Source: DATDPM01 sp041498815 (GTDB lineage Bacteria; Pseudomonadota; Alphaproteobacteria; DATDPM01). From it: 64,000 nt of DNA. The notes beneath the pieces are model-generated. The model was given only the letters and a program-made list of their open reading frames with translations, was not told the origin of the DNA and ran no database searches. Shown in pieces: positions 42,774 to 51,716 of the stretch (position 1 is the first letter of the stretch; each line of letters begins with the position of its first letter). The stretch is from positions 12,470 through 76,469 of the forward strand of contig JBGQJC010000006.1 in assembly GCA_041498815.1 (NCBI GenBank). Direction: 5' to 3'. The translations under genes were made by a program, and so were the position numbers.

Positions 42774-44077
42774 CCACAGCTGTGCCAACATCGGCCGCAG
42801 GCGAGCCGCGCAAGGCGGCGGCCGACGCCCGCGTGAGGCGCCGTTACCGCGCAGAGCGGCGGTTCCGCGCCTATGGATTGATTTCGGTTGCGACCGCGTT
42901 GTGCTTCCTCGCCTTGCTCTTTGTCACCATCGTCGGCAAAGGGTACACCGCCTTTACACAGACCGAGATCCTGTTGCCGATCACTTTCGACCCTGCCGTC
43001 CTCGGTATCGAGGGCGCACCCGACACGGCGAAACTCGGATCGGCCGATTACGGCGCCGCCGTGAAGACCGCGTTGCGCGCGGCGTTCCCGGAGCTTACGA
43101 CGCGAGAAGACAGGCGTGCCCTGTACGAGATCGTGAGCGGAAGCGCTGATTACGAGCTGCGCGCCTTCGCGCTGCGCGAACCCGCGGTGATTGGGACGAC
43201 TCGCAATGTCTGGCTGCCCGCTTCCGATCATATTGACGTGTTCATAAAGGGCCACATGAGCGGCAGCGTCGCGGAAAGCGACCGCCAATTGAGCGACAAA
43301 CAGGTCGCTTGGATCAATTCCTTGCGCGACAAAGGCGCCGTCGCCCGGCATTTCAATTGGCGCTTTTTCGTCAACGGCGACTCGCGCGAACCCGAACAGG
43401 CGGGAATCCTGGGCGCCGTGGTTGGCTCGTTCCTGACTCTCGTTGTTACGCTGGTGCTGGCCTTTCCGATCGGCGTCATGGCGGCCGTCTATCTCGAGGA
43501 GTTCGCACCCAAGAACCTCTGGACCGACCTCATCGAAGTCAACATCAACAATCTGGCGGCGGTTCCCAGCATCGTATTCGGTTTGTTGGGCCTTGCCGTG
43601 TTCATCAATTTCTTCGGTTTGCCGCGCTCGGCACCCCTGGTCGGCGGAATGGTCCTCGCCCTCCTCGTGCTTCCGACCATCATCATTACCGGCCGTGCCG
43701 CCCTTAAATCGGTTCCGCCGTCGATTCGCGAAGCGGCGCTCGGGATCGGAGCAAGTCATATGCAGATGATCACGCATCATGTGCTTCCCGTAGCGATGCC
43801 GGGAATTCTGACCGGAACCATCATCGGCATGGCGCACGCGCTGGGCGAAAGCGCTCCCCTGCTCATGGTCGGGATGGTGGCTTTCGTCGTCGATATGCCG
43901 CACGGCGTCTTCGATCCGGCCACGGTTTTGCCGGTCCAAGTCTATATGTGGGCCGACAGCCCCGAACGCGCCTTCGTCGAGCGCACCAGCGCCGCAATCC
44001 TGGTTTTGCTTGCATTCCTTTTTGTCATGAACAGCCTGGCGATTTTCCTCCGGCACAAGTTCGAAAGGCGGTGGTAA
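42770..44077 (+). CDS. pstA: Phosphate ABC transporter permease PstA
   Basis: 435-residue permease with an N-terminal cytoplasmic arginine-rich leader, one helix (ISVATALCFLALLFVTIVG), a DUF3333-type soluble insertion (about 60-215) and the permease core (EVNINNLAAVPSIVFGLLGLAVF, SIREAALGIGASHMQMITHHVLPVAMPGILTG). About 140 residues longer than E. coli PstA. It pairs with the equally extended PstC, so the added parts may interact. Confidence 0.93.
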   Translation: MTTAVPTSAAGEPRKAAADARVRRRYRAERRFRAYGLISVATALCFLALLFVTIVGKGYTAFTQTEILLPITFDPAVLGIEGAPDTAKLGSADYGAAVKTALRAAFPELTTREDRRALYEIVSGSADYELRAFALREPAVIGTTRNVWLPASDHIDVFIKGHMSGSVAESDRQLSDKQVAWINSLRDKGAVARHFNWRFFVNGDSREPEQAGILGAVVGSFLTLVVTLVLAFPIGVMAAVYLEEFAPKNLWTDLIEVNINNLAAVPSIVFGLLGLAVFINFFGLPRSAPLVGGMVLALLVLPTIIITGRAALKSVPPSIREAALGIGASHMQMITHHVLPVAMPGILTGTIIGMAHALGESAPLLMVGMVAFVVDMPHGVFDPATVLPVQVYMWADSPERAFVERTSAAILVLLAFLFVMNSLAIFLRHKFERRW

Positions 44078-44078
44078 A

Positions 44079-44987
44079 ATGGATACGGTATTGGCGGCGC
44101 CCGACGTGGCGGCGCTTTTGCGAGTGAACTTGGCCCCGAACGAGGCCCCCGCGATGCACGATCCCGGCTTTGCCGCCAAACCCGCCGAGGCCCCGGCCAA
44201 GCCGGAGCCGCGCGCGGCGGCCTCGCTCCCGCCGGCCAAGATCGTGGCGCGCGGCGTCAACGTGTTTTATGGCGAGGCGCACGCCCTCAAGAACGTCAAC
44301 CTCGACATCACCAAGAACGAGGTGACGGCCTTGATCGGGCCTTCGGGCTGCGGCAAGTCCACGTTCCTGCGCTGCCTCAACCGCATGAACGACACCATCG
44401 AGAACTGCACGGTGACCGGCACCGTGACGCTCGACGGAGAGGACATCTACGAATCCGATCTCGACGTCGTGCAGCTTCGGGCCCGCATCGGCATGGTCTT
44501 TCAAAAGCCCAATCCATTCCCCAAATCCGTGTATGACAACGTGGCCTACGGCGCGCGCATCCACGGGCTGGCGGCAACCCGGGCGGATCTCGACGAGATC
44601 GTGACGACAAGCTTGAAGAAAGCCGGGCTCTGGGGCGAGGTATTCGACCGCCTCGAATCCCCGGGCACCAGTCTTTCGGGGGGCCAGCAGCAGCGCCTGT
44701 GCATCGCGCGCGCCATCGCCGTCAACCCCGAGGTCATCTTGATGGACGAGCCGTGCTCGGCCTTGGACCCGATCGCCACCGCCCGGATCGAAGAGTTGAT
44801 GGACGAATTGCGCGAGAATTACACGATCGTGATCGTCACCCATTCGATGCAGCAGGCGGCGCGCGTGTCCCAGCGCACGGCCTTCTTCCATCTCGGCGAG
44901 ATCATCGAATACGGCCCGACCGAACAGGTCTTCACCAGCCCGAAGGACGAGCGCACCCAAGGCTATATCACCGGACGTTTCGGTTAA
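44079..44987 (+). CDS. pstB: Phosphate ABC transporter ATP-binding protein PstB
   Basis: 302 residues with Walker A GPSGCGKST (87-95), signature LSGGQQQRLCIARA, Walker B VILMDEPCSALD and switch His in VTHSMQQA. The first 50 residues are an alanine/proline-rich extension not usual for PstB; ATG 44079 has GGTGG upstream and abuts the pstA stop, so it is probably translated, though ATG 44154 (MHDPGF) is a later option. Confidence 0.95.
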   Translation: MDTVLAAPDVAALLRVNLAPNEAPAMHDPGFAAKPAEAPAKPEPRAAASLPPAKIVARGVNVFYGEAHALKNVNLDITKNEVTALIGPSGCGKSTFLRCLNRMNDTIENCTVTGTVTLDGEDIYESDLDVVQLRARIGMVFQKPNPFPKSVYDNVAYGARIHGLAATRADLDEIVTTSLKKAGLWGEVFDRLESPGTSLSGGQQQRLCIARAIAVNPEVILMDEPCSALDPIATARIEELMDELRENYTIVIVTHSMQQAARVSQRTAFFHLGEIIEYGPTEQVFTSPKDERTQGYITGRFG

Positions 44988-45013
44988 ACGACGCCGGTTA
45001 AAGGAGCGAACCC

Positions 45014-45760
45014 ATGGACTCCGAACACATCGTCAAGGCCTATGACGAGGAACTGCGCCACCTGAACCGCACCATCATGGAGATGGGCGGGATCGCGGAG
45101 CAGCAGATTTCGGCCGCGATCCAGGCGGTGATGACGCGCGACTCCGATCTTGCCGCCGGCGTCGTCGCGGAAGACGACCGGGTGGACGAGCTGGAACACG
45201 AAGTTGCGAGCTTTTCGGTGCGGCTCCTGGCGTTGCGCCAGCCGATGGCGGGGGATTTGCGCAACATCATCGCCGCGCTCAAGGTCTCGAGCGACATCGA
45301 ACGCATCGCCGACTATGCGGTGAACATGGCCAAGCGCGCGATGGCACTCAACATGACGGCCATTGTTACGCCGGTGGCGCGCATCCCGCGCATGGGCAAG
45401 CTCGTCCAGGCCATGGTCAAGGACGTGCTCGATGCCTATGTCGAGCGCGACGTGGAAAAGGCGATGAACGTATGGGAGCACGACAAGGACGTGGACGACA
45501 TGTACGACAGCCTGTTCCGCGAACTGTTGACCTACATGATGGAGGACCCGCGGAGCATCACCTCTTGCACCCATCTGCTGTTCATCGCCAAGAACATCGA
45601 GCGCATCGGCGACCATGCCACCAACATCGCCGAGGACATCTACTATCTCGTCCACGGCAAGCCCTGGCACAAGGCACGGCCCAAGGGCGAAGAAGGTATC
45701 TTCCTTCCGCCCGGCTTCGGTCCCAAGCCCGGCAAGAAGGAAGCCGCGAACCGGAAGTGA
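45014..45760 (+). CDS. phoU: Phosphate transport system regulator PhoU
   Basis: 248 residues, two three-helix PhoU repeats with metal-site-like motifs: ALKVSSDIERIADYAVNMAKR and LLFIAKNIERIGDHATNIAED. PhoU relays the state of PstSCAB to PhoR. The C-terminal 25 residues are Pro/Gly/Lys-rich. Its stop overlaps the phoB start (GTGA). Confidence 0.96.
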   Translation: MDSEHIVKAYDEELRHLNRTIMEMGGIAEQQISAAIQAVMTRDSDLAAGVVAEDDRVDELEHEVASFSVRLLALRQPMAGDLRNIIAALKVSSDIERIADYAVNMAKRAMALNMTAIVTPVARIPRMGKLVQAMVKDVLDAYVERDVEKAMNVWEHDKDVDDMYDSLFRELLTYMMEDPRSITSCTHLLFIAKNIERIGDHATNIAEDIYYLVHGKPWHKARPKGEEGIFLPPGFGPKPGKKEAANRK

Positions 45761-46452
45761 CGCGACCCGTGATCCTGGTCATCGAAGACGAAGGGGCGAT
45801 CGTCACCCTCCTGCGCTACAACCTCGAGCGGGAGGGTTTCGAGGTGGCGGTTGCCCGCGACGGCGAGGAAGGTTTGGCGGCACTTGCCGAGCGCAGGCCC
45901 GAGCTCGTCGTCATCGATTGGATGTTGCCCTATGTCTCGGGGCTTGAGCTGTGCCGGCAGATACGGCGCCGGCCCGAGACCCGGAACTTGCCGATCATCA
46001 TGCTGACGGCCCGCGGCGAAGAGGCGGATCGGGTGCGCGGCCTCGATGCGGGGGCCGATGATTACGTCGCCAAACCGTTTTCCCCCACCGAATTCGTGGC
46101 GCGCGTGCGCGCGGTATTACGCCGGTCCAGCCCCTCGTTCGGCCAGGAGACTCTGGCCTTCGCAGACATCGTGATGGATCTGGGATCGCACCGGGTGCGC
46201 CGGGGCGGCGCCGGCATCCATCTCGGCCCGACCGAGTTCCGCTTGCTGCGGCATCTCATGGAAAATCCCGGCCGGGTGTTCTCGCGCGAGCAGCTATTGG
46301 ATGCGGTGTGGGGCCGCGACGTGTTCGTCGGCCCGCGCACGGTCGATACCCATATCCGGCGCCTGCGCCGGGCACTCTCGGCCGACGGGCGCACCGATCC
46401 CATCCGCACCGTGCGCTCGGCCGGATACGGTCTCGACGCGGAGGTGGCTTAA
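45757..46452 (+). CDS. phoB: Phosphate-regulon response regulator PhoB
   Basis: 231 residues: receiver domain with acidic pocket E10-D11-E12, phospho-acceptor Asp54 (VVIDWMLP) and Lys in DDYVAKPFSP, then an OmpR-type winged helix (HLGPTEFRLLRHLMENPGRVFSREQLLDAVWG, VDTHIRRLRRAL). Start is GTG 45757, overlapping the phoU stop by GTGA; the frame's upstream extension lies inside phoU. It should bind the two Pho boxes above. Confidence 0.95.
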   Translation: MTRPVILVIEDEGAIVTLLRYNLEREGFEVAVARDGEEGLAALAERRPELVVIDWMLPYVSGLELCRQIRRRPETRNLPIIMLTARGEEADRVRGLDAGADDYVAKPFSPTEFVARVRAVLRRSSPSFGQETLAFADIVMDLGSHRVRRGGAGIHLGPTEFRLLRHLMENPGRVFSREQLLDAVWGRDVFVGPRTVDTHIRRLRRALSADGRTDPIRTVRSAGYGLDAEVA

Positions 46453-46471
46453 GAGCAGCCGCCCACGGCCG

Positions 46472-49159
46472 TCAATGTGGGCCGGGCTTGAGACGCAGCG
46501 TGACTTCCATGATCCCCGCCTCGGCGTCGAGCCGGGCGATCGAAAATCCGAATTCGCGGCAGAGATTGAGCATGGCGCTGTTTTCCTCGAGCACATGGCC
46601 AAAAATTTCGGCCACACCCCGCCGGCGTGCATAAGCCAGAATCCGGTCCATCAGGATTCGCCCCAGGCCCCGCTTTTGGAAATCGCTGCGCACGACCACC
46701 GCATATTCGCCGCGCCGGTTGTCGGGATCGGCCATCAGGCGGACGACGCCGAGCGTCTCGTCGCCGGAGGCGGGCAGCGCGACGAAGGCCATTTCGCGGT
46801 CGTAATCGATCTGGGATAGGCGGGCGGCGAGGTCATGGGGCAGCGTCTTCATCTGGGCGAAAAAGCGCATTCGCACGTCTTGGGGCGTAAGCTTGGCGAA
46901 TCCGGCGCGGATCGCCGGTTCATCCTCCGGCCGGATGGGGCGCAACAGCAGGGACGTTCCATCCGATAGCGTCACGGTCTCCTCGAGCTCGCTCGGATAG
47001 GGACGGATGGCGAAGCGCCGCGTTGCCTCGCCCTCCGGCGCGCGGGCCACTCGGATTCGGGCATCGAGCGCCATCACGCCGTATTCGTCGGCAAGCAGCG
47101 GATTGATGTCGAGCTCGGCGATCTCAGGCGTATCGATCACGAGTTGCGAGACCTTTACCAGGGCGAAGGCGATCGCATCGAGATCGGCCGGCGGGCGCGA
47201 CCGGTAGCCTACCAGCTGCTTGTAAATTTTCGTGCGGGCCATGAGGTCGTGCGCCAGCTTCATGTTCAAGGGCGGCAGCCCCAGCGCGGTGTCGCCCACG
47301 ACTTCGACCGCGACCCCGCCTTGGCCGAACAGGATGAGCGGGCCGAATTGCAGATCCGGGGCGACGCCGATGATGAGCTCGAGCGAGCCCGGCCGGTGCA
47401 CCATCGGCTCGACGACGAATCCTTCGAGCCGCGCCTCGGGCTTCAGCTTGGCGATGCGCTCTTTCATCGCCTCCGCCGCCTCGCGCACGGCGCCCGCCGT
47501 CGCGAGATCGAGCACGACGCCGCCCAGGTCCGATTTGTGGGTGATGTCGGGCGAGAGAATCTTGATTGCGACCGGCCCGGCGATCTCGGCCGCGCGCATC
47601 GCCGCCGCCTTGGGCGAAGCAACGACCGTGGGCGCGACCGCCGGAACCCCGTAAGCCGAGATGACCGCCTTGGCCTCCGGCTCGGTCAGCCATTCGCGTT
47701 TTGCGCCGATGGCTTTATCGATGATGGCGCGCACGGCCGCGCTATCCGGCGCAAAGCCGCCCGGGACCGATGGCGGCGTTTCCAGAAGCAACTCCTGGTT
47801 CCGCCGGTAGCTGACTAAATGGTGGAACGCGCGCACCGCTTGCCTCGGGGTTTCGTAGGTCGGAATGCGGTTGGCGGTGAGCAGGCGCCGGGCCTCCGCC
47901 ACCGAGGTTTCGCCGATCCAGCTCGTGAAGACCGTTTTCGCGCGCCGGCGCAGCGTGGCGATGACCGCCTGTGCGGCCTCGACGCTGGAGGCGACGGCGG
48001 TCGGGCAATTGAGCACCAGGATCGAATCCGTGCCGCGGTCTTCGAGCAGCGCCTCGAGCGCCGCGGCGTAGCGCGCGCCGTCCGCATCGCCGATGATGTC
48101 CACGGGATTGCCGCGCGACCAGGTTTTCGGCAGGACCGAATCGAGCCGCGCCATCGTTTCCGGCGAAAGCTCGGCGAGCCGCCCGCCCGATTCGGTCAAC
48201 GCATCGGTGGCCAGCACGCCGAAGCCGCCGCCGTTGGTCAAAACCGCCAGACGGTCGCCGGCGGGCGGCCGAGCGAGCGCCAAGGTTTCCACCGCGTCGA
48301 ACAATTCGTCGAGATCGTGGACGCGTAGCACCCCGGCGCGATTGAAGGCCGCGTCATAAGCGGCATCGGAGCCGGCCAGCGCCCCGGTATGCGAGGCGGC
48401 GGCGCGCGCGCTTGCTTCGTAACGCCCGGTCTTGACCACTACGACCGGCTTGGTCCGCGCCGCGGCGCGCGCGGCCGACATGAATTTGCGGGCGTTCGTG
48501 ACCGCCTCCATGTAGAGAAGAATCGCGCGCGTTCCCGGATCGAGCGCCAGATAGTCGAGCAAATCGCCGAAATCGACGTCGGCCATGTCGCCGACCGAAA
48601 TCAGATGGGAGAATCCGATGCCACGGGCATCGGCCCAATCGAGCACGGATATGGCAACCGCCCCGGATTGGGCGACCAAGGCGACATCGCCCGCCGAAGC
48701 GGCAATATGGGCAAAGGTCGCGTTCAAATGCAGCCCCGGCACCATGAGACCGAGGCAATTCGGCCCGAGAATGCGAAAGCAGTGGCAACCGGCGGCCTCA
48801 AGCATGGCGCGGCGCAGATCCTTGCCGTGCGCATCCGCGCCTTCGCCGAAACCGGCGCTGATGACGACCGCCGCCTTGGTGCCGCGCGCGCCGAGTTCCG
48901 CGATGAGCCCGGGCACGGTCTCGGGCGGCGTTGCGATCACCGCGAGATCGGGGACCATCGGAAGGTGCGCGACATCGGGATAGGTGACCACGCCCTCGAT
49001 TGCCTCGTGGTGCGGGTTGACCGGCATGATCGGCCCGGCAAAGCCGGCAGCGAATAGATTGCGGGCCAGAACCGCGCCCACGGAACGAGGCTTCGTGCTT
49101 GCCCCGATGACCGCCACCGAGCGAGGCTTGAGGAGCTGATCGAGATTGCGGATGCTCAC
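46472..49159 (-). CDS. Acyl-CoA synthetase (ADP-forming)-like / GNAT fusion, Pat-type protein acetyltransferase
   Basis: 895 residues. The N-terminal 700 form an ADP-forming acyl-CoA synthetase-like module: CoA-binding (LLKPRSVAVIGASTKPRSVG), ligase region with SHTGALAGSDAAYDAAFNRAG, and ATP-grasp part (PVAIKILSPDITHKSDLGGVVLDL). The C-terminal 170 form a GNAT domain (VVVRSDFQKRGLGRILMDRILAYARRRGV). This is the Pat/PatZ layout; such enzymes acetylate lysines, notably in acetyl-CoA synthetase. The histidine in SHTGALAG is present; in characterised Pat proteins I recall the corresponding ligase centre being inactive. Upstream of it lies ald, 50 nt away. Confidence 0.88.
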   Translation of the reverse strand: MSIRNLDQLLKPRSVAVIGASTKPRSVGAVLARNLFAAGFAGPIMPVNPHHEAIEGVVTYPDVAHLPMVPDLAVIATPPETVPGLIAELGARGTKAAVVISAGFGEGADAHGKDLRRAMLEAAGCHCFRILGPNCLGLMVPGLHLNATFAHIAASAGDVALVAQSGAVAISVLDWADARGIGFSHLISVGDMADVDFGDLLDYLALDPGTRAILLYMEAVTNARKFMSAARAAARTKPVVVVKTGRYEASARAAASHTGALAGSDAAYDAAFNRAGVLRVHDLDELFDAVETLALARPPAGDRLAVLTNGGGFGVLATDALTESGGRLAELSPETMARLDSVLPKTWSRGNPVDIIGDADGARYAAALEALLEDRGTDSILVLNCPTAVASSVEAAQAVIATLRRRAKTVFTSWIGETSVAEARRLLTANRIPTYETPRQAVRAFHHLVSYRRNQELLLETPPSVPGGFAPDSAAVRAIIDKAIGAKREWLTEPEAKAVISAYGVPAVAPTVVASPKAAAMRAAEIAGPVAIKILSPDITHKSDLGGVVLDLATAGAVREAAEAMKERIAKLKPEARLEGFVVEPMVHRPGSLELIIGVAPDLQFGPLILFGQGGVAVEVVGDTALGLPPLNMKLAHDLMARTKIYKQLVGYRSRPPADLDAIAFALVKVSQLVIDTPEIAELDINPLLADEYGVMALDARIRVARAPEGEATRRFAIRPYPSELEETVTLSDGTSLLLRPIRPEDEPAIRAGFAKLTPQDVRMRFFAQMKTLPHDLAARLSQIDYDREMAFVALPASGDETLGVVRLMADPDNRRGEYAVVVRSDFQKRGLGRILMDRILAYARRRGVAEIFGHVLEENSAMLNLCREFGFSIARLDAEAGIMEVTLRLKPGPH

Positions 49160-49208
49160 GGCGCGGGCGGCCCGTCGCCGCAGCGGGGTCGAGATTTGAG
49201 ACCGCTGG

Positions 49209-50327
49209 TCACGCGCCGAGCGCCGCCAGGGGTTCGCGATAACTTAAGCCCAAGGATTCGGCCACCGCGGCGTGGGTGACCCGTCCGCGGTGCACGTTCA
49301 ATCCGGCCAGGAGATGCCGATTGCGGACAAGCGCTTTGCTGGCGCCGAGATCGGCGAGTTCCAGCACATAGGGCAGCGTCGCGTTATTGAGCGCGGCGGC
49401 CGAGGTGCGCGGCACGATGCCCGGCATATTGGCGACGCAGTAGTGGATGATTCCATCCACCACGAAGGTCGGGTCGGCGTGGGTCGTGGGCCGGCTGGTC
49501 TCGAAACATCCGCCTTGGTCGATCGCCACATCCACCAGCACCGAACCGGGGCGCATGGCGCGCACCATTTCGCGCGTCACGAGCTTGGGCGCGGAAGCCC
49601 CCGGCACCAGCACCGCGCCGATGACGAGATCGGCGTCCAGCACATTCGATTCGATCGCGCCACGCGTGGACAGCGCGGTTTCGATGCGCGGGCCGTAGAT
49701 TTTCTTGAGCTCGGTGAGCCGCGGCTGCCCTTTGTTGATGACCGTGACATGGGCGAGCAACCCGGCCGCCATCTGGAGCGCGTTGGTGCCCACCGTGCCC
49801 GCCCCCAGGATCACCACCTTGGCCGGGGCAACCCCCGGCGCGCCGCCCAACAGAATCCCGGCACCCCCGGACGGTTTTTCCAGGCAATGGGCGCCGACCT
49901 GGGTCGCGAGCCGGCCGGCGATGGCACTCATGGGGGCCAAAAGCGGCAAGCCCCCCGCCTCGTCCGTCACGGTCTCGTAGGCGATGGCGGTGGCACCCGA
50001 ATCGATCAAGCCGTTGGCCTGATTCGGGTCGGCCGCGAGATGCAGATAGGTGAATAGAATCTGGCCCTCGCGCAGCAGCTTGAATTCGGACGGCTGAGGC
50101 TCCTTCACCTTCACGATCATGTCCGATTTTGCGAAGATCTCCGCAGCACTTTGGGCAATCGCGGCACCTGCGGTGCGATACGCTTCGTCGCCGATCCCAA
50201 TGCCTGCGCCGGCATTTGTCTCCACCAGAACCTCGTGGCCGCGGCGCGTCAGCTCGCGCACGGACTCCGGCGTCAGGCCGACGCGATATTCGTGAATCTT
50301 GATTTCCTTGGGCACGCCGATGCGCAT
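49209..50327 (-). CDS. ald: Alanine dehydrogenase
   Basis: 372 residues, NAD-dependent interconversion of alanine with pyruvate and ammonia. Motifs: MRIGVPKEIKIHEYRVGLTP, VKEPQPSEFKLLREGQILFTYLHLA (substrate Lys/His), the Rossmann VVILGAGTVGTNALQMAAGL and DVAIDQGGCFETSRPTTH. It precedes the Pat-type gene on the same strand and may be co-transcribed; both act around pyruvate/acetyl-CoA. Confidence 0.95.
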   Translation of the reverse strand: MRIGVPKEIKIHEYRVGLTPESVRELTRRGHEVLVETNAGAGIGIGDEAYRTAGAAIAQSAAEIFAKSDMIVKVKEPQPSEFKLLREGQILFTYLHLAADPNQANGLIDSGATAIAYETVTDEAGGLPLLAPMSAIAGRLATQVGAHCLEKPSGGAGILLGGAPGVAPAKVVILGAGTVGTNALQMAAGLLAHVTVINKGQPRLTELKKIYGPRIETALSTRGAIESNVLDADLVIGAVLVPGASAPKLVTREMVRAMRPGSVLVDVAIDQGGCFETSRPTTHADPTFVVDGIIHYCVANMPGIVPRTSAAALNNATLPYVLELADLGASKALVRNRHLLAGLNVHRGRVTHAAVAESLGLSYREPLAALGA

Positions 50328-50382
50328 CGCTTTCCCCGTCCGGATGAGCCTAGATGGAATCTGTGCCGGGAGCGTTACGGCG

Positions 50383-51687
50383 TCAATGACCGGGGGTGGA
50401 GCCCGCCGTCCGGAAAATTGCCTGGCGGCGCATTAGCCATAAGAGTAGGGCGAGGCCGGGAAGCGCCGCACCCGCGGCCACGAAAAAGAAATGAACCCAG
50501 CCCAGTTGCGCGGCCAGCCATCCGCCGAAAGACGCGAGAAACGTGCGCGGCACGGCGGCAAGCGAGGACAAGAGCGCGTATTGGGTGGCGGTAAAGGCGG
50601 CGTTGCAGAGCCCGGATAAATAGGCGACGAAGGCGGAGGAATTCATGCCGCCCGCGATGTTCTCCGCCGCAATCGTGACGATGAGAAGCGCCGCGTTGTG
50701 GCCGGCCATCGCTTGAACCGCGAACATCATGTTGGCCAAAATCTGGAGAAACGCGCACAGCAGAAGCGAGCGAAGCGCCCCCAGCCGGTAAACCATGGCG
50801 CCGCCCAAAAACACGCCCAGGATCGTGGCCCCGGTGCCGAAGATCTTGCTGATGTTCGCGATCTCGATCTTGGAAAATCCCATGGCGATATAAAACGGGC
50901 TCGACATCCCGCCCACCAGCGCATCGCCGAATTTATAGAGCACCACGAAGAGAAGAACCGGCGCCCAGGCTTCCCGCGTCATGAAATCGGCGAAGGGATC
51001 GACGACCGCGCTCTTGAGCCAGGCGCCGAAGGTTTGTCCCGCGTCAATGGGCGCAATGCCGCGCGATGGTTCGTTCACCGACAACACCGCGATCATGCCG
51101 ACGGTGACGCAAGCCGCCATCAGGGAATAGGCGAAATGCCAGCCGCCGAAACTTGCGGCATAAAGCGCGCCCGCGCCCGAGACCAGCGCCCCCACGCGCC
51201 AGCCGAATTGGGTAGCCGCGGCGCCAGCACCTTGCTCTTCCGCCGCCAGGAGATCGACGCGCAGGGCATCGATCACGATGTCCTGGCTGGCCGACGAAAA
51301 CGCGACCAGCACGGCAAAAAGCGCGGTCGTGCCGGGCGCCGAACCGGGATCGGTGCTTCCCAACAGGAGAATCGTGGCGATGAGCGAGCCTTGCGTCGCC
51401 AGCGCCCAGCCCCGCCGCCGCCCGAAGCGTTTGGTCAGCCACGGCAGCGGCGCGCGGTCCATCAGCGGCGCCCATAAGAATTTGATATTATAGGAAATTC
51501 CGGCGAGCGCGAAGAAGCCGATGGCGGTCAGCGAGACCTGGCGCTCGCTGAGCCACACGCCGAGCGTGGCGCCGATCAAGGCGAGCGGCAAGCCGCTCGA
51601 GAACCCCATGAACACGATCGCCAAGATCCGCCGGTCCCGGTAGACGGCGGCGGCGGCGATAAGGCGCTTGAAAACGGACTCGTTCAT
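50383..51687 (-). CDS. ampG: AmpG-like muropeptide MFS transporter
   Basis: 434 residues, about 12 membrane segments. MGFSSGLPLALIGATLGVWLSE and KFLWAPLMDRAPLPWLTKRFGRRRGW, QDIVIDALRVDLL and NSSAFVAYLSGLCNAAFTATQYALLSSL are characteristic of AmpG, which imports anhydromuropeptides for wall recycling. It follows the kinase gene by 29 nt. Confidence 0.88.
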   Translation of the reverse strand: MNESVFKRLIAAAAVYRDRRILAIVFMGFSSGLPLALIGATLGVWLSERQVSLTAIGFFALAGISYNIKFLWAPLMDRAPLPWLTKRFGRRRGWALATQGSLIATILLLGSTDPGSAPGTTALFAVLVAFSSASQDIVIDALRVDLLAAEEQGAGAAATQFGWRVGALVSGAGALYAASFGGWHFAYSLMAACVTVGMIAVLSVNEPSRGIAPIDAGQTFGAWLKSAVVDPFADFMTREAWAPVLLFVVLYKFGDALVGGMSSPFYIAMGFSKIEIANISKIFGTGATILGVFLGGAMVYRLGALRSLLLCAFLQILANMMFAVQAMAGHNAALLIVTIAAENIAGGMNSSAFVAYLSGLCNAAFTATQYALLSSLAAVPRTFLASFGGWLAAQLGWVHFFFVAAGAALPGLALLLWLMRRQAIFRTAGSTPGH

Positions 51688-51716
51688 TCTTCAGCGCACG
51701 GCTTTGCGTGGAACGG

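Noticed and set aside
42428..44260. 610-codon minus-strand frame opposite pstC/pstA
   Set aside because: Shadow of the permease genes.
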